In this document: one piece after another, positions 20,557 to 29,676 of the stretch
Layout: every line of letters begins with the position of its first letter
How positions within the stretch are numbered: position 1 is the stretch's first letter
Assembly (NCBI GenBank): GCA_025602905.1
Contig: JAHLKI010000044.1
Coordinates: forward strand, 62,001-126,000
Reading direction: 5' to 3'
DNA length: 64,000 bases
Source: Phlyctochytrium arcticum
Taxonomy: Eukaryota; Chytridiomycota; Chytridiomycetes; Chytridiales; Chytridiaceae
Program-made: the position numbers and the translations under genes
The notes under the pieces: generated by a model
What the model saw: only the letters and a program-made list of their open reading frames with translations
What the model was told of the DNA's origin: nothing
The model's database searches: none

Positions 20557-20620
20557 CTGTCATAGTGCATAAAAATAGCACATAGTATATACTATGTGCT
20601 ATTTTTATGCACTATGACAG
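20557..20620. repeat. 64-bp perfect palindrome
   Basis: Arms 20557-20588 and 20589-20620 are exact reverse complements, with the same TAGTATATACTA centre as the palindrome at 16539 but different flanking arm sequence (CATAAAAATAGCACA versus CACGCTAGTTCTTTG). The outer parts are CTGTCATAGTG and CACTATGACAG. The right arm contains the last codons and stop of the MULE-like transposase. Confidence 0.95.
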
Positions 20621-22123
20621 TCAGCGCTCATTAAAAGACCGCAGAGCTCCTCAAAACGTTTAGTTTCATCAAGTGGGACAATGGCGTGGTTTCTCTTGAC
20701 TCTCGTCACTGATTGACGATAATGCTCCCGACAGCCTTTCAATAAGCTTGTTCCAGCATAGTTGATGTAGACCCCTATGAGGTCGGGGCGTAACGTTGCA
20801 TTCACCTTCTCCCTATCGCAACGTAGCTCGGCGTAGGCTTTGCAGAAGGCATTTTTCTGAGCCAGTGAGAAGTCCACGACTTGTTTAAGCGTCTCGTCTG
20901 CTTGCCCCTGGTCGCTGATGCGATCAAAGACCATTTTGATCAAAACCAAGAAATGCGCTTCATAGTGCTCCGTGGTTTGCCCTTCGACAAACGTGTACAA
21001 GACGGGTACCCAGCGACTGACTTGATGGCAGTATACCACCGAGCTGATGAGATACCCATCAGCAAAAAAGGAATAAGTCATGTCGGTAAGAATCCCCAAT
21101 ATTGTGCGCCCGTCCACACCTAGTGGGTCCACGTCGTTGACTCTCTCTTGTTGAAAAGGGGTGTAAATGGAGATGTGAGTGTTAGCACCCTGAAGGCTTG
21201 ATGACGCAATCTGCACCCCAAACTCTTCCTCCATCTGCCGCAGGTCGTGGATGAGTGACCCTCCAGATCCAGATTTCCACAAATCAAGCTCGATCAGGAC
21301 CTTCTTTCTCAAGTATGCCACCCGGTCTCGATTGAGGAAAGAGTCACTGATGTTGGAAATCGGAGCGTTGGCATCGTTCGGATCCAAGGTTCTTCCCACT
21401 AGATGCTGCAATGGTTTACGCTCGGGATTGTTCGCAACGCGCTGATTAAACTCCTCCACTTCGGTCTTAAGCGGTATGCCTGCTGGAGGTTTCTCGTGAA
21501 GATGAACGCCAACATGTCTAAAGACGCCCTTCTTTGAGCCCACATCCATATCCCAGCGCATTTTGACAGTGCACGTAATGTGCTCCAGAGATCCATCGCA
21601 ACGATCGCAAGGCCTAAAAGGTGAGTAAGTATTGTACGCAAAAAGTGAGTATCCGACAATTTACTTACTTCTCGAGACGTTTGGCAATGGCAGATTTGTC
21701 CTGAGGAGGTCGATAGACAACTTTACATTCGGTACAGCGGACTATGCCCAGGCATAGCTTTGTATTGTGCAAGTCTTTCTTGGAGTTGACAGTCCGGCAT
21801 GCCCACTTAGTTTGAAGCCAGCTCTTTCCACTGTAGTTGGTGGTATGAAGGAGAAGATTGCCCTGGGGGTAGTTGGGGTACCCGTGCGTATCATATTCCA
21901 TGACGCTCGTTTTGGACGGGTCTTGTAGAATTTGATCGCAAACCACGACCATCGCTACGTTCACGGGCGCGAACGCTTGCTGTTTATTGTCGACACCAAC
22001 TTGCGACAAAGTAACGGCACCATCGATGAACTTCTGAGTAACATCGGCATGAGAAGGTAGGAGACCAGTGGGAGCTACAGGATCTCTGATCTCGGGATCT
22101 CCGAGATTCGGTTCGCTCGACAT
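20605..22123 (-). CDS. MULE-type transposase with GCM/FLYWCH-like zinc finger, probably decayed
   Basis: Two exons are suggested, 22123-21669 and 21613-20605, with a GTAAGT donor and TTTTAG acceptor. Joined at these sites the phase is off by one base, so a small frameshift or another splice is needed. The N-terminal exon ends with cysteines (WACRTV, GIVRCTECK). The second exon opens with CDRCDGSLEHITC and then VGVHLHEKP, giving a Cys/His zinc finger of the GCM/WRKY/FLYWCH type. The catalytic part follows: LTDMTYSFFADGYLISSVVY with the first Asp, and VVDFSLAQKNAFCKAY with the second. The C-terminal third, including the region of the final Glu, is cut short: the last eight codons and the stop lie in the 64-bp palindrome. 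Confidence 0.55.
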
Positions 22124-22198
22124 GAAAGCGGTAGTGGCCGAAACTACGGACTTGAATACTCGTCGACTGACCGTTTGGAGTATGTGTATTCAAGGATT

Positions 22199-22224
22199 GA
22201 TAGTATAGTGGGTTTCTATACTAT
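22199..22224. repeat. short hairpin with CACTATACTAT termini
   Basis: ATAGTATAG and CTATACTAT are separated by 7 nt. The left arm, read on the minus strand, gives CACTATACTATC, close to the CACTATSACAG ends of the neighbouring palindromes. It lies about 75 bp upstream of the MULE-like start codon and could be that element's other end. Confidence 0.4.
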
Positions 22225-23354
22225 GCGACCTAAAGTTCTAACCTCTCAATCTCCGACAAGCTGCTATAATAGCCGATCCCGCCAAAAACTCGCGTTGCAC
22301 AACTAACTCTACCGATTAATCTAAATGAACCCGCGCGTTTGAAGCCACGGTACAGATTCTACAGAAGCTGTGGGCGAACGGAGGTGAGAGAGAGACTGTC
22401 GGAAATGATAATCTCGAGGCAAGCGCGACCCTTTTATAAGCATGAAATCGATTTCCGCAAGTGTGGCTATCCTCGTTTCCCACGCTGAGCGATAAATAAT
22501 GAGAAGAAAGGCAGATGCGCAGCTATGGGTCTTCCCGGTACAACCCGAGCTGGTGAGAAGGGAAACCCGTAATCGCCCGATACCTGGAGCGAGCTCCAAA
22601 TCGAAATCTGTTGATACCCTCGGGTAGCCAAGACTGTCCGGATGCCGAGTATGCCATTCATTCGCGGATAGAACCCATAATGAAGGCTGCAGCAATATTT
22701 GTAGGTTGGTCCATCAGCATTTCCACCCCGGGGGGGCACCTCGAGCCAACGTCGGGTGGAATTCATGAACCCTAACCCAAAACATGAAATCCACCCCACG
22801 TGAATATAGGTGGGGTGGACCCCATGGGGTGGAATCAAGATATTCCACCGCGACTCTGCAAAATATTTTGGCCAACTTCATACCTGAAGAGAGTAGAGGA
22901 TCCGAGTCACGGTCGCCGACAGGTGTTTACACTGGTGGTGAGGGTATGCGTATCATCGCGCAGATCGCGCTGCCGTTCGAGTACGTGCAGAGTACACTGG
23001 GGGACAAGACATTTCGAACAGGGAGAGATGCCCTATGGGCCAAATTGCGAGTAGACTATCCCGGATTTATTAGAGGATCGCAAAGGGCAGTTCAAGAATG
23101 GCTCAGCATTATGGCTGAGAACGCGTAAGAAGATAATGTGTTAGAATCCTGCTGTGCCACCTGGCTGATTCTATAGCAACCGAAGGTGTTTTCTATCTTT
23201 TTTAGATCTCAGCTCTCAGTCGCTCTCCTGGCCCAATGTAACCCTAACTTCAAGTTCGGAGTCTTGGCGGCCCGGCAGCAGCTTTCCCAGTTGGTCATCG
23301 GAATTGGCAAAAAGCTTTGGGCGAAAGAGATTGAAGACGACAACGCAGACATTC
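22225..23354. other. no confident gene
   Basis: Holds GC-rich inverted motifs (CCACCCCGGGGGG at about 22721 and CCCCATGGGGTGG at about 22821) and a 114-codon plus frame (22784-23128, GGEGMRIIAQIALPFEYVQSTLG) that looks coding-like but was not recognised. It may be a transposon fragment. The 5' flank of the MARVEL gene lies at the right end. Confidence 0.4.
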
Positions 23355-24500
23355 ATGGCCTCACAAGAGCCGCCAACGGGTTCGGCAGTGACCGTAGCAC
23401 CGTCAATACTCTCGGCAACTTCTGGAGGCGAGTCCCCACCGTCCCATCCCACGTCGCCAATATCGGTTCCCGGCAGAATTCACGAGAAACCGGAAAAGCC
23501 GTCCTCGTCGCAAAATGCCCTTCATTCTCCTCCACACTCCCTCAAAACTCAACTTGAAGACTCGGACAGCAATGTCCACTCCTCACGCACCACGCAACCA
23601 GGTCCCTCGGCCAGCATTTTGTCGCTAAACGGAGGTAGCAGTAGCCTGTCAGTAAATGCTCCCAACACCATAATACAGAACCGGGGACCATCAACATCAG
23701 ATATCCGTCACCGTGCCCCAGCTACATCAACGGGATCGTCAGCCGAGCAAATTTCATCGCAACGAAATCCTCCAAGCCGTCCAGAACTGATGCCCCGAAA
23801 AAGTGGCACACACCTGCTCCTGTATACTCGTGCCGTTCCCTTACCCAAACGTTTCGAAACTATTACTGAATATCGCTTCCTTATGCGCATGACACAATTA
23901 CTTCTTGCAGGAGGTATGCACTTATCGGCCGAGCTTGGCTACGGCATCCCAACTGACAACTTTGTACAGCTGCATTTGCAAGTTTAGCTACAGCCTCATT
24001 TAACGTCAATTACACATCAGCAGTCCTTGCAGTATCTGGAATCAATCTCATGTGTTTTACATCCATCTCCTCCCTGGTAAGTTGCCGAGCTACCCTTATG
24101 AGCAAAGGTTTCTAATTCTATCAGACAGTTTGTTTCATTCGGCTGTATCTTGGTATATTGCTTCCCTGCATTCATTGGTGTACCGCCACATCGACATCCC
24201 CGCTTCAGTCGCGTTGAGGTTGCTGTCGACTTTGTCTATCTTGGTTTTTGGACAGCCGCTCCATCTGTTCTCGTTTGGTACGGCAAATGTCCCCGGCTAG
24301 CATTTTCTACAGCTGCGGATGCTGTATCCTGCCTGCCTTGGAACATGTGCACCGCATTTGGTTACGCTTGCGCGGCGCTGTTTTTGGGAACTTTGAGCAT
24401 GGGTTTGCGAGACTTGAAGCGATATGGCTTCTTTGGCATGGGAAAGGGGAACGGAGTGATGTGGGCTCGTGGTTCGTGGAAGGAATGGGCAGAGTCTTGA
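23355..24500 (+). CDS. MARVEL-like four-pass membrane protein
   Basis: Three exons join in phase (23355-23913, 23970-24076, 24129-24500) to give 345 residues; the second acceptor is taken as ACAG|TTT because it keeps the frame. The first 165 residues are Ser/Pro/Thr-rich and disordered (cytosolic). Then come four hydrophobic segments: FLMRMTQLLLAG..SLATASFNV, AVLAVSGINLMCFTSISSL, CILVYCFPAFIGV/VAVDFVYLGFWTAA and the final MCTAFGYACAALFLGTLSMGL. A cysteine in WYGKC lies in the last loop, as in many MARVEL proteins. The family acts in membrane apposition and vesicle traffic; the precise role here is unknown. An alternative ATG lies 51 bp upstream. Confidence 0.6.
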
Positions 24501-24866
24501 TCGGTCTCCTCATCGTAATTTTGTACATATTTTACATCTTTCGAGCTTCCTCGTTGAAGCGTCGATGCTTTTATTACACGTGAGCTGCGCATATTCAGCA
24601 CGGAAAAAATTGGACTTTTCATGCGATATATTTCCGAAATTTTGCGACAAATTCCCACTATTCCCGAACAAAACCAATGCAGACGAGGGCCCGGCAGGAG
24701 CGGCAGGTCGGTACCGTCTGCAGCGTCAGACGCGTCGCGTCCTAGAAATTACCATCATGTTTCTCGCGCAAGTTCGGCAGGCCTTTGGGGACAAACAACA
24801 AGAAAATATGTATTGAAATAGATGTCAAGAAGAAGCGAGCGCCTTAAATAAATACAGAGAAATCAA

Positions 24867-25959
24867 TCAAATGGCAAAATCGGGATCAATCGCCTCATCA
24901 TCGCCAATTTCCTCCTCGTCGTCCTCTGCTTCATCGTCAGAGTAGGACACTGGTGCCAAGGAGGGACCCAGATGCACTCCTGTGGCAGATAAGTCCGCCA
25001 GGCGTCCACCGATTTCCTCATACGTCACGCGACGTAAGTTTGAGGTCGCAATCTGCACCGTGGCAACTTTGCCCTTATCGTTGGTTCGTGGGTCATACCG
25101 CCATTCGCAGTCGAATCCTACGGCAACTTGTTCCTTTTTATGCTCCGCAGAAGGTTGGTCCAGAATATGCGCATTGATGGATATTTCACAATCAGATGCG
25201 TTGTCAATCGTCAACAATCGCACTGTTCTTGGTGTTTGAAAGTTCTCCAAGTGGGCATACTCATCCACCACGACAGCCATGAAACTCACGGATGTGCTCG
25301 ACCATTTTGGCAAACGCTCTGCCGCCCAGGGTTTGGTTTTGTGGAAGATACTTGCGCCTCCAGATGAATTCATACAGATATGACTCAAACATGGTCTTAC
25401 TCGTCCCGTTCCTCGGCATCCACATCTTGCCGACGCGCCAGTTTGACTCTATGTTCTGGGTGTGAACATCCGTAACGGGATCAACGAAATTTTGGCTGTG
25501 GTTTACGGTTTCCTGATGAAACCCCAGCGCATTCAACCAGGGTGTGACATATCCTTTCCACATGTCACTGTATATAGTGGTCCCCGGCTTGATCTTCCGC
25601 CAGATGACATGAATAAGAGTCTCCGCATCCCGTTTCTTCACGGGCACCATGAAGACATTCCTTCTGTTGCCTCGCTCGATTCCTCCAAATACCCATTGCC
25701 CCTCAACACGGCGGCCGCGGTGGTACTTTCTCTTTCCGAATTTTGACTCGTCGACTTCGACGATCGTGCCAACCCCACCGATCTGGGCCTCGCCATCAAC
25801 GCGTGAGATGGCCGACTCGTTTTGCAACGCACCCCGGCAAATCTCCCTGCAAAAGTTACACCAATCGACGCTGCCGTTGGGACTCGTAAGACCGGCATTT
25901 TCCCTTTCGACGCCGCTTGCGTTTCTCTGGACGACATCCTTCAGCTTCCTTGATGGCAT
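24867..25959 (-). CDS. Merlin/ISXO2-like transposase joined to a 3'-5' exonuclease fragment
   Basis: Frame 25959-25261 encodes an IS1595/ISXO2-type DDE core: IVEVDESKFGKRKYHRG (first Asp), TTIYSDMWKGY (second Asp) and HTQNIESNWR (final Glu), with WVFGGIERG and VKKRDAETL between. An upstream minus-strand exon is likely, since WQVWEIIPGDGPICPKYL reads at about 26050-26110, a typical N-terminal Cys-containing segment. A GTGAGT donor sits just before the frame's end, and the next frame (to 24867) reads VAVGFDCEWRYDP, then GKVATVQIAT, the ExoI motif of DEDD (RNase D/WRN-like) 3'-5' exonucleases, before an acidic tail (DDEAEDDEEEIGDDEA). Later exonuclease motifs are missing. Whether the two parts are spliced together is inference. 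Confidence 0.6.
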
Positions 25960-26341
25960 CTTCTGACAGCTTAAGCCAATAAAAGTTCACGAGATGTTGT
26001 ACTCACTCGTACTCACATATACAACATAGGAATCTGATCGCAAGTACTTGGGGCAAATCGGGCCATCTCCGGGGATGATCTCCCAAACTTGCCACCGCAT
26101 CTCAGCTTGTGCTAAAGCACAGGAGTAAGGATTTGCCAAATTCATCCATCATGCATAGGCGCTTACCTTCACGATAAACACTATCAAGATTCGCATTGCC
26201 AGTTCGTAGCTGAGGCCGCTTTCAATGCCACTGGTGTGCAGTTAGATCTTCGCTCCATTCACCCAGACTGGAGACATCGACCCGATCGCGTTTCATTCGG
26301 CCGTATTTCTGTATTTTCGCACAACTTCTGTATCGATCTCA

Positions 26342-27157
26342 ATGAGCGGTACGGAAAGTCGACCGAGCCGCCTAAACTTTAAAGAAAAGAAGGAGAAGAA
26401 GCACAAGAAGAGAGACAGAAGTGGTGCAGATCACGACCACTCTGGTCCGCCGCGGAAACGACGCTCCGGTCAAGGTTCCCCAAGCAACCCAATCGCAATA
26501 GATGATTTAGACGACTACCACCTCCCCCCCAACTTTTCAAACAAAGAGGAGGACTTTGTTAGCCTATGGGATGACGTCGAGGAGGATGGTACGGCCGCGC
26601 AGGACTACTGGCAAGCTCACTGGTCGCAGACGGAAAACGTTGCTCCGGAATATGGAACACAGCGAGAATCATATGATGCTTGGGCAGATCGAATAGCAGA
26701 GGAAGCACGCGAGAAGCGGCGAGCCAAACAGAAGAAGGAGACGAAACCTTCCAGAAAGGAGAGTTCTGAGAAGAGAAAGAATGAGCGCGCGGAAAGGGCT
26801 GCCGAAAAATCACGCCTGGAGAAGACGGCTCTAGATGCAGCACGATCTGCGTACCGTCTTGCATGGTCCAAACTTGTCAGCGCCAAGCCTGATGGGACAC
26901 TTACATTTCGGGATCTGCCAAAACCGGTTGTGTCAAATCGTACCGTGTCGCAAGAAGCAGTCAGTGCTTTTCTGTTTGGGGGATGCGAGTTCTCTGTAGA
27001 TGAGAAACGAAAGATGGTAAAGGATTCTTTATTACTGTGGCACCCAGACAAATTTGCCCGCCACAAGGCTCGATTTACGCCGTCAGATTGGGAAAAGATC
27101 GCCAATGAGGTCAACCTGATATCGCAATCACTCAACGGCATTTATGCGGAACTCTAG
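26342..27157 (+). CDS. NFKBIL1-like protein
   Basis: A single-exon 271-residue protein that starts at ATG 26342. The N-terminal part is lysine-rich (EKKEKKHKKRDR, RKRR) and likely nuclear. The middle is a long charged helix (about residues 115-180, EEAREKRRAKQKKE..). The C-terminus has the feature that identifies the family: a J-domain-like helix with LLLWHPDKFARH, then VNLISQSLNGIYAEL, as at the C-terminus of NF-kappa-B inhibitor-like 1, which links to RNA processing in animals. The ankyrin repeats of animal NFKBIL1 are absent, as in the fungal forms I know of. Convergent with the coiled-coil gene downstream (102 bp apart). Confidence 0.6.
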   Translation: MSGTESRPSRLNFKEKKEKKHKKRDRSGADHDHSGPPRKRRSGQGSPSNPIAIDDLDDYHLPPNFSNKEEDFVSLWDDVEEDGTAAQDYWQAHWSQTENVAPEYGTQRESYDAWADRIAEEAREKRRAKQKKETKPSRKESSEKRKNERAERAAEKSRLEKTALDAARSAYRLAWSKLVSAKPDGTLTFRDLPKPVVSNRTVSQEAVSAFLFGGCEFSVDEKRKMVKDSLLLWHPDKFARHKARFTPSDWEKIANEVNLISQSLNGIYAEL

Positions 27158-27258
27158 AATGTTGCAGCCATATTCCCAAGAACAAGAGTAATTTAAGAAC
27201 GCGATTGGCGCGGTACCAACTTCTAGTTGAATTGTTTATTACACTACGAACCTTTACA

Positions 27259-28982
27259 CTACAGACCCTCGCGCCATGGATCATCGGCTGGTACCGAGGT
27301 CTTTCGCTGAGGTGTTTGTGGTGTATCAGCGGATGGCGATGATTCAGTGGGAGTAGACTCGAATGTTGGTGTCTCGTGCCGCTTAAGGGGAGGTGGGCTA
27401 CCGGTATTTGCTGACTGATAGTCATCTGTTGGGGTTACCATCTCTTGTCTACTTGATTGCCGATCTTTTGGGACATTAGAAGCATCCACGGCCGCCTGGA
27501 CAGATGAGTGGACATCAGCTTTGTATGCCTCCCTTTCTGCCTCAACAATTTTGAGCTTTTGATTCAAATCATACACCTCCAACTTCAAACGATTGATCTC
27601 CGCGGTGGACTTGTCGTATTTTATCAGCAAAGCATCACGTTCACTGCGGATTTCTGCAAGGGCGGCTTCTGCTTGCGCCGCTTTTTCATTCTTGTCGTCA
27701 TCAGTTTCGGACTTTGTTGTCCCCGCTGGTAATATTTCTGCACCTGAGGGGCTTCGTATTGGGGATAAACGCGAAATTTCATATTGCGCAACCGCCAACT
27801 TGTTTTGGAGATCATCTTCCCGCTTTTGATAGGCCTCTCGCTCCTTTTCCACGTCAGCAAGCCTTCTTTCAGCAGCCTCTGTTCGTTCAGTCAGGCCTGC
27901 GATTTTCTCGTCTGCGGTTGTTTCCACTTTCGGCTTTGTGTCTGTGACAGCCGCTGCGACAGCCGCTGCCTCCCCACCCTCCGTTCGATGCGCCGCCATG
28001 GGGTCTAGATTCAGAACGGCCAAGTCTTCTTGAACGCTCGCACGAATATCTTTCTCAACATTTTGCATCTTCTTCCAGACGGCATCCTCCATCTTGGTTT
28101 GAAACCTCTTCTGGACGCTCTCAAAGCGCTGGTTCATGGTAGTCTGCATGTAGTTGAATTGCTCCTGGATGGCGTTAATCTCTTTATCGCGATTTAGCCC
28201 GACCGCTTCCAAGGCACGAAACCGGGTGTGGAGAACTTCAAGTGAGCTTCGTACTGGTGGTAATTGATAAGTCATTATAGATACAAACAGAGCAATCATT
28301 TACAAGCATACCATCAGTGTCTTTCAATGTTGTGCCCAAAGTTTTCTTGAGGTTCTGAAGTTTGGCCTATCCTAACGCGTTCATTTTGACCATCCGTGTG
28401 TCAAATCAAATGATATAACCCACGTACATCTTTGAATTTTGTCAAGAGAGGGTCCAGTCCATGCAATCGGTCAATCTCTAGCTCAAGAGATCGGCTTTTG
28501 AAAATTTTGGTAAACTTCTCCTATAAAACCGATTCGGTTGGCATTTTGGCTCCATGCTGACGGGATCACCTCGCTTTCCATACCACTTGCTCGTTAGGTA
28601 GCTCAACCTCAAATCCAAACTCCTCCATAGAATCCGAGAATTTCATTTCGCACCGCGTGGCCGCGAACGCTCGCTCAAACATTCTAATGTTGTTCATCGT
28701 CATTTAATTGCCATGTTCCGGAATCCTATACTCGTCGCATCCAACTTACGCGTAAAGCGAAGCCTCCATTTCCTTCCATACAATCCATCCCAACTTGCTG
28801 CGTACCAAGAAATGCATACAGCTTGTTTCTGTCCCGGGTAAAGCTGCATCCACTTCCTCCATCGGAATATCATCTTCCATGCGCTCTGGCATCGACGGAC
28901 TATCTGCACCGTCGACGGTTGCATCTTCGGTGGTAATTTCCTTTTCGGTGGTGGATCGGGAAATCCCGAATAAGCTTGCCAT
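27259..28982 (-). CDS. coiled-coil protein, function unknown
   Basis: From ATG 28982, exons join in phase through GTAAGT, GTATGG, GTACGT and GTATGC donors, ending at the stop at 27259; the last exon (about 28260-27259) is the longest. The N-terminus is acidic (EEITTEDATVDGADSP..MEDDIPMEEVD); a folded stretch follows (CMHFLVRSKLGWIVWKEMEASL, MFERAFAATRCEMKFSDSMEEFGFEVELP). The C-terminal half is coiled coil in several segments (AIQEQFNYMQTTMNQRFESVQ; ERTEAAERRLADVEKEREAYQ; AEINRLKLEVYDLNQKLKIVE) with a Ser/Pro/Thr-rich tail. No catalytic motif. It could be a structural or tethering protein; no family was recognised. Confidence 0.6.
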
Positions 28983-29081
28983 GATGGAAACTTGGTCTTG
29001 AAGACCTCAAATGAATGTATTTGACAATGAAATATCGCCCGCGCGACGCGTTCTCGAGATCCTCAAATGGTCATGTGAAAG

Positions 29082-29513
29082 TCACGGGGGGTCATTTCTG
29101 TGGGAATTCCGCTGATATTCTTTCCCAGCAGTTTGCCCAGCAATTTGTGAGTACCTTAACGGTCCATCTGTGGGGTTTTCACGACAGCAGTCTGCTGGTG
29201 TTCCCAGTGGTTGAGCAAATTCAAATGATCTACTGTAGTAGGTACCCTGCACCCTCTTGAACGTGTCAAGGCAATAACAGTCAAGAGATTGGCGCTGCAA
29301 GCTTGTGAGCGCGTAATGATAGCTCACTGCTTTTCGCCGAACAGTCTCGGTAGCCATTTCCAACATCTGTATAACGATCGAGACGCGTCGAGACAAAGTC
29401 GGGACTGAAGTCACCACGCGTCGTAGCTCGTCAGGTAGCGCGTGTGAACGATTCTTGGCGTGCATCGAGGAGAGAGGAAAGACTATAGTCGCTGTCTGAA
29501 AATCATGTACCAA
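29082..29513 (-). CDS. possible small hypothetical protein
   Basis: An ORF of 143 codons whose first 85 residues look coding (LPDELRRVVTSVPTLSRRVSIVIQMLEMATETVRRKAV is a good amphipathic helix). After KRVQGTYY, GTGCAG and later CAG motifs suggest a short intron that would change the rest. The helix-only content would fit a BLOC/BORC-type small subunit, but nothing specific was recognised. Divergent neighbours give no clue. Confidence 0.3.
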   Translation of the reverse strand: MVHDFQTATIVFPLSSMHAKNRSHALPDELRRVVTSVPTLSRRVSIVIQMLEMATETVRRKAVSYHYALTSLQRQSLDCYCLDTFKRVQGTYYSRSFEFAQPLGTPADCCRENPTDGPLRYSQIAGQTAGKEYQRNSHRNDPP

Positions 29514-29676
29514 AGTGGTCCTTTTTCAAGTCGGTTTATAAATTTTTCCTTGACCAAAAATGCATGATCTGGTCTTTGCGTACACGCTAGCTACAGACTA
29601 CCGAATACTGCCAAGCAGTCGGCATAAATTATGTTCTCTCTATGTACATTGATAATTGATATCTATAGGAATATGA

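Larger units (their letters stand above)
16609..20567. mobile_element. CACTA-ended element without a recognisable transposase
   Basis: The termini are CACTATCACAGGG at 16609 and CCCTGTCATAGTG ending at 20567 (3,959 bp). Subterminal repeats support both limits: CCAACTATG-type units at 16625-16680 and inverted CAGCTAT-type units (read on the opposite strand) at 20445-20550. ACGGGACTTCC lies near the left end (about 16825, 16884 and a variant at 17459) and its reverse complement near the right end (about 20163 and 20348). Palindromic ATTACACCGGTGTAAT and GACCTTATNATAAGGTC motifs also lie near the left end. The interior has a 12-bp array, inverted repeats and an AT-hook gene. No DDE protein was seen, so it would need a helper. 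The flanking 3 bp differ (GTG and CAT), so no target duplication. Confidence 0.55.

Noticed and set aside
16609..20567. Helitron
   Set aside because: No Rep/helicase protein, no TC start or CTRR end; matching inverted ends point to a TIR-type element.
16539..20620. Palindromes as telomere-resolution (hairpin telomere) sites of a linear plasmid
   Set aside because: The two palindromes differ in their arms and sit within chromosomal-looking sequence with transposon subterminal repeats; no telomere resolvase gene was seen.
22784..23128. 114-codon plus-strand frame
   Set aside because: Some coding-like segments but no family, no splice continuation into the MARVEL gene, and it begins inside GC-rich inverted motifs; left as unassigned.
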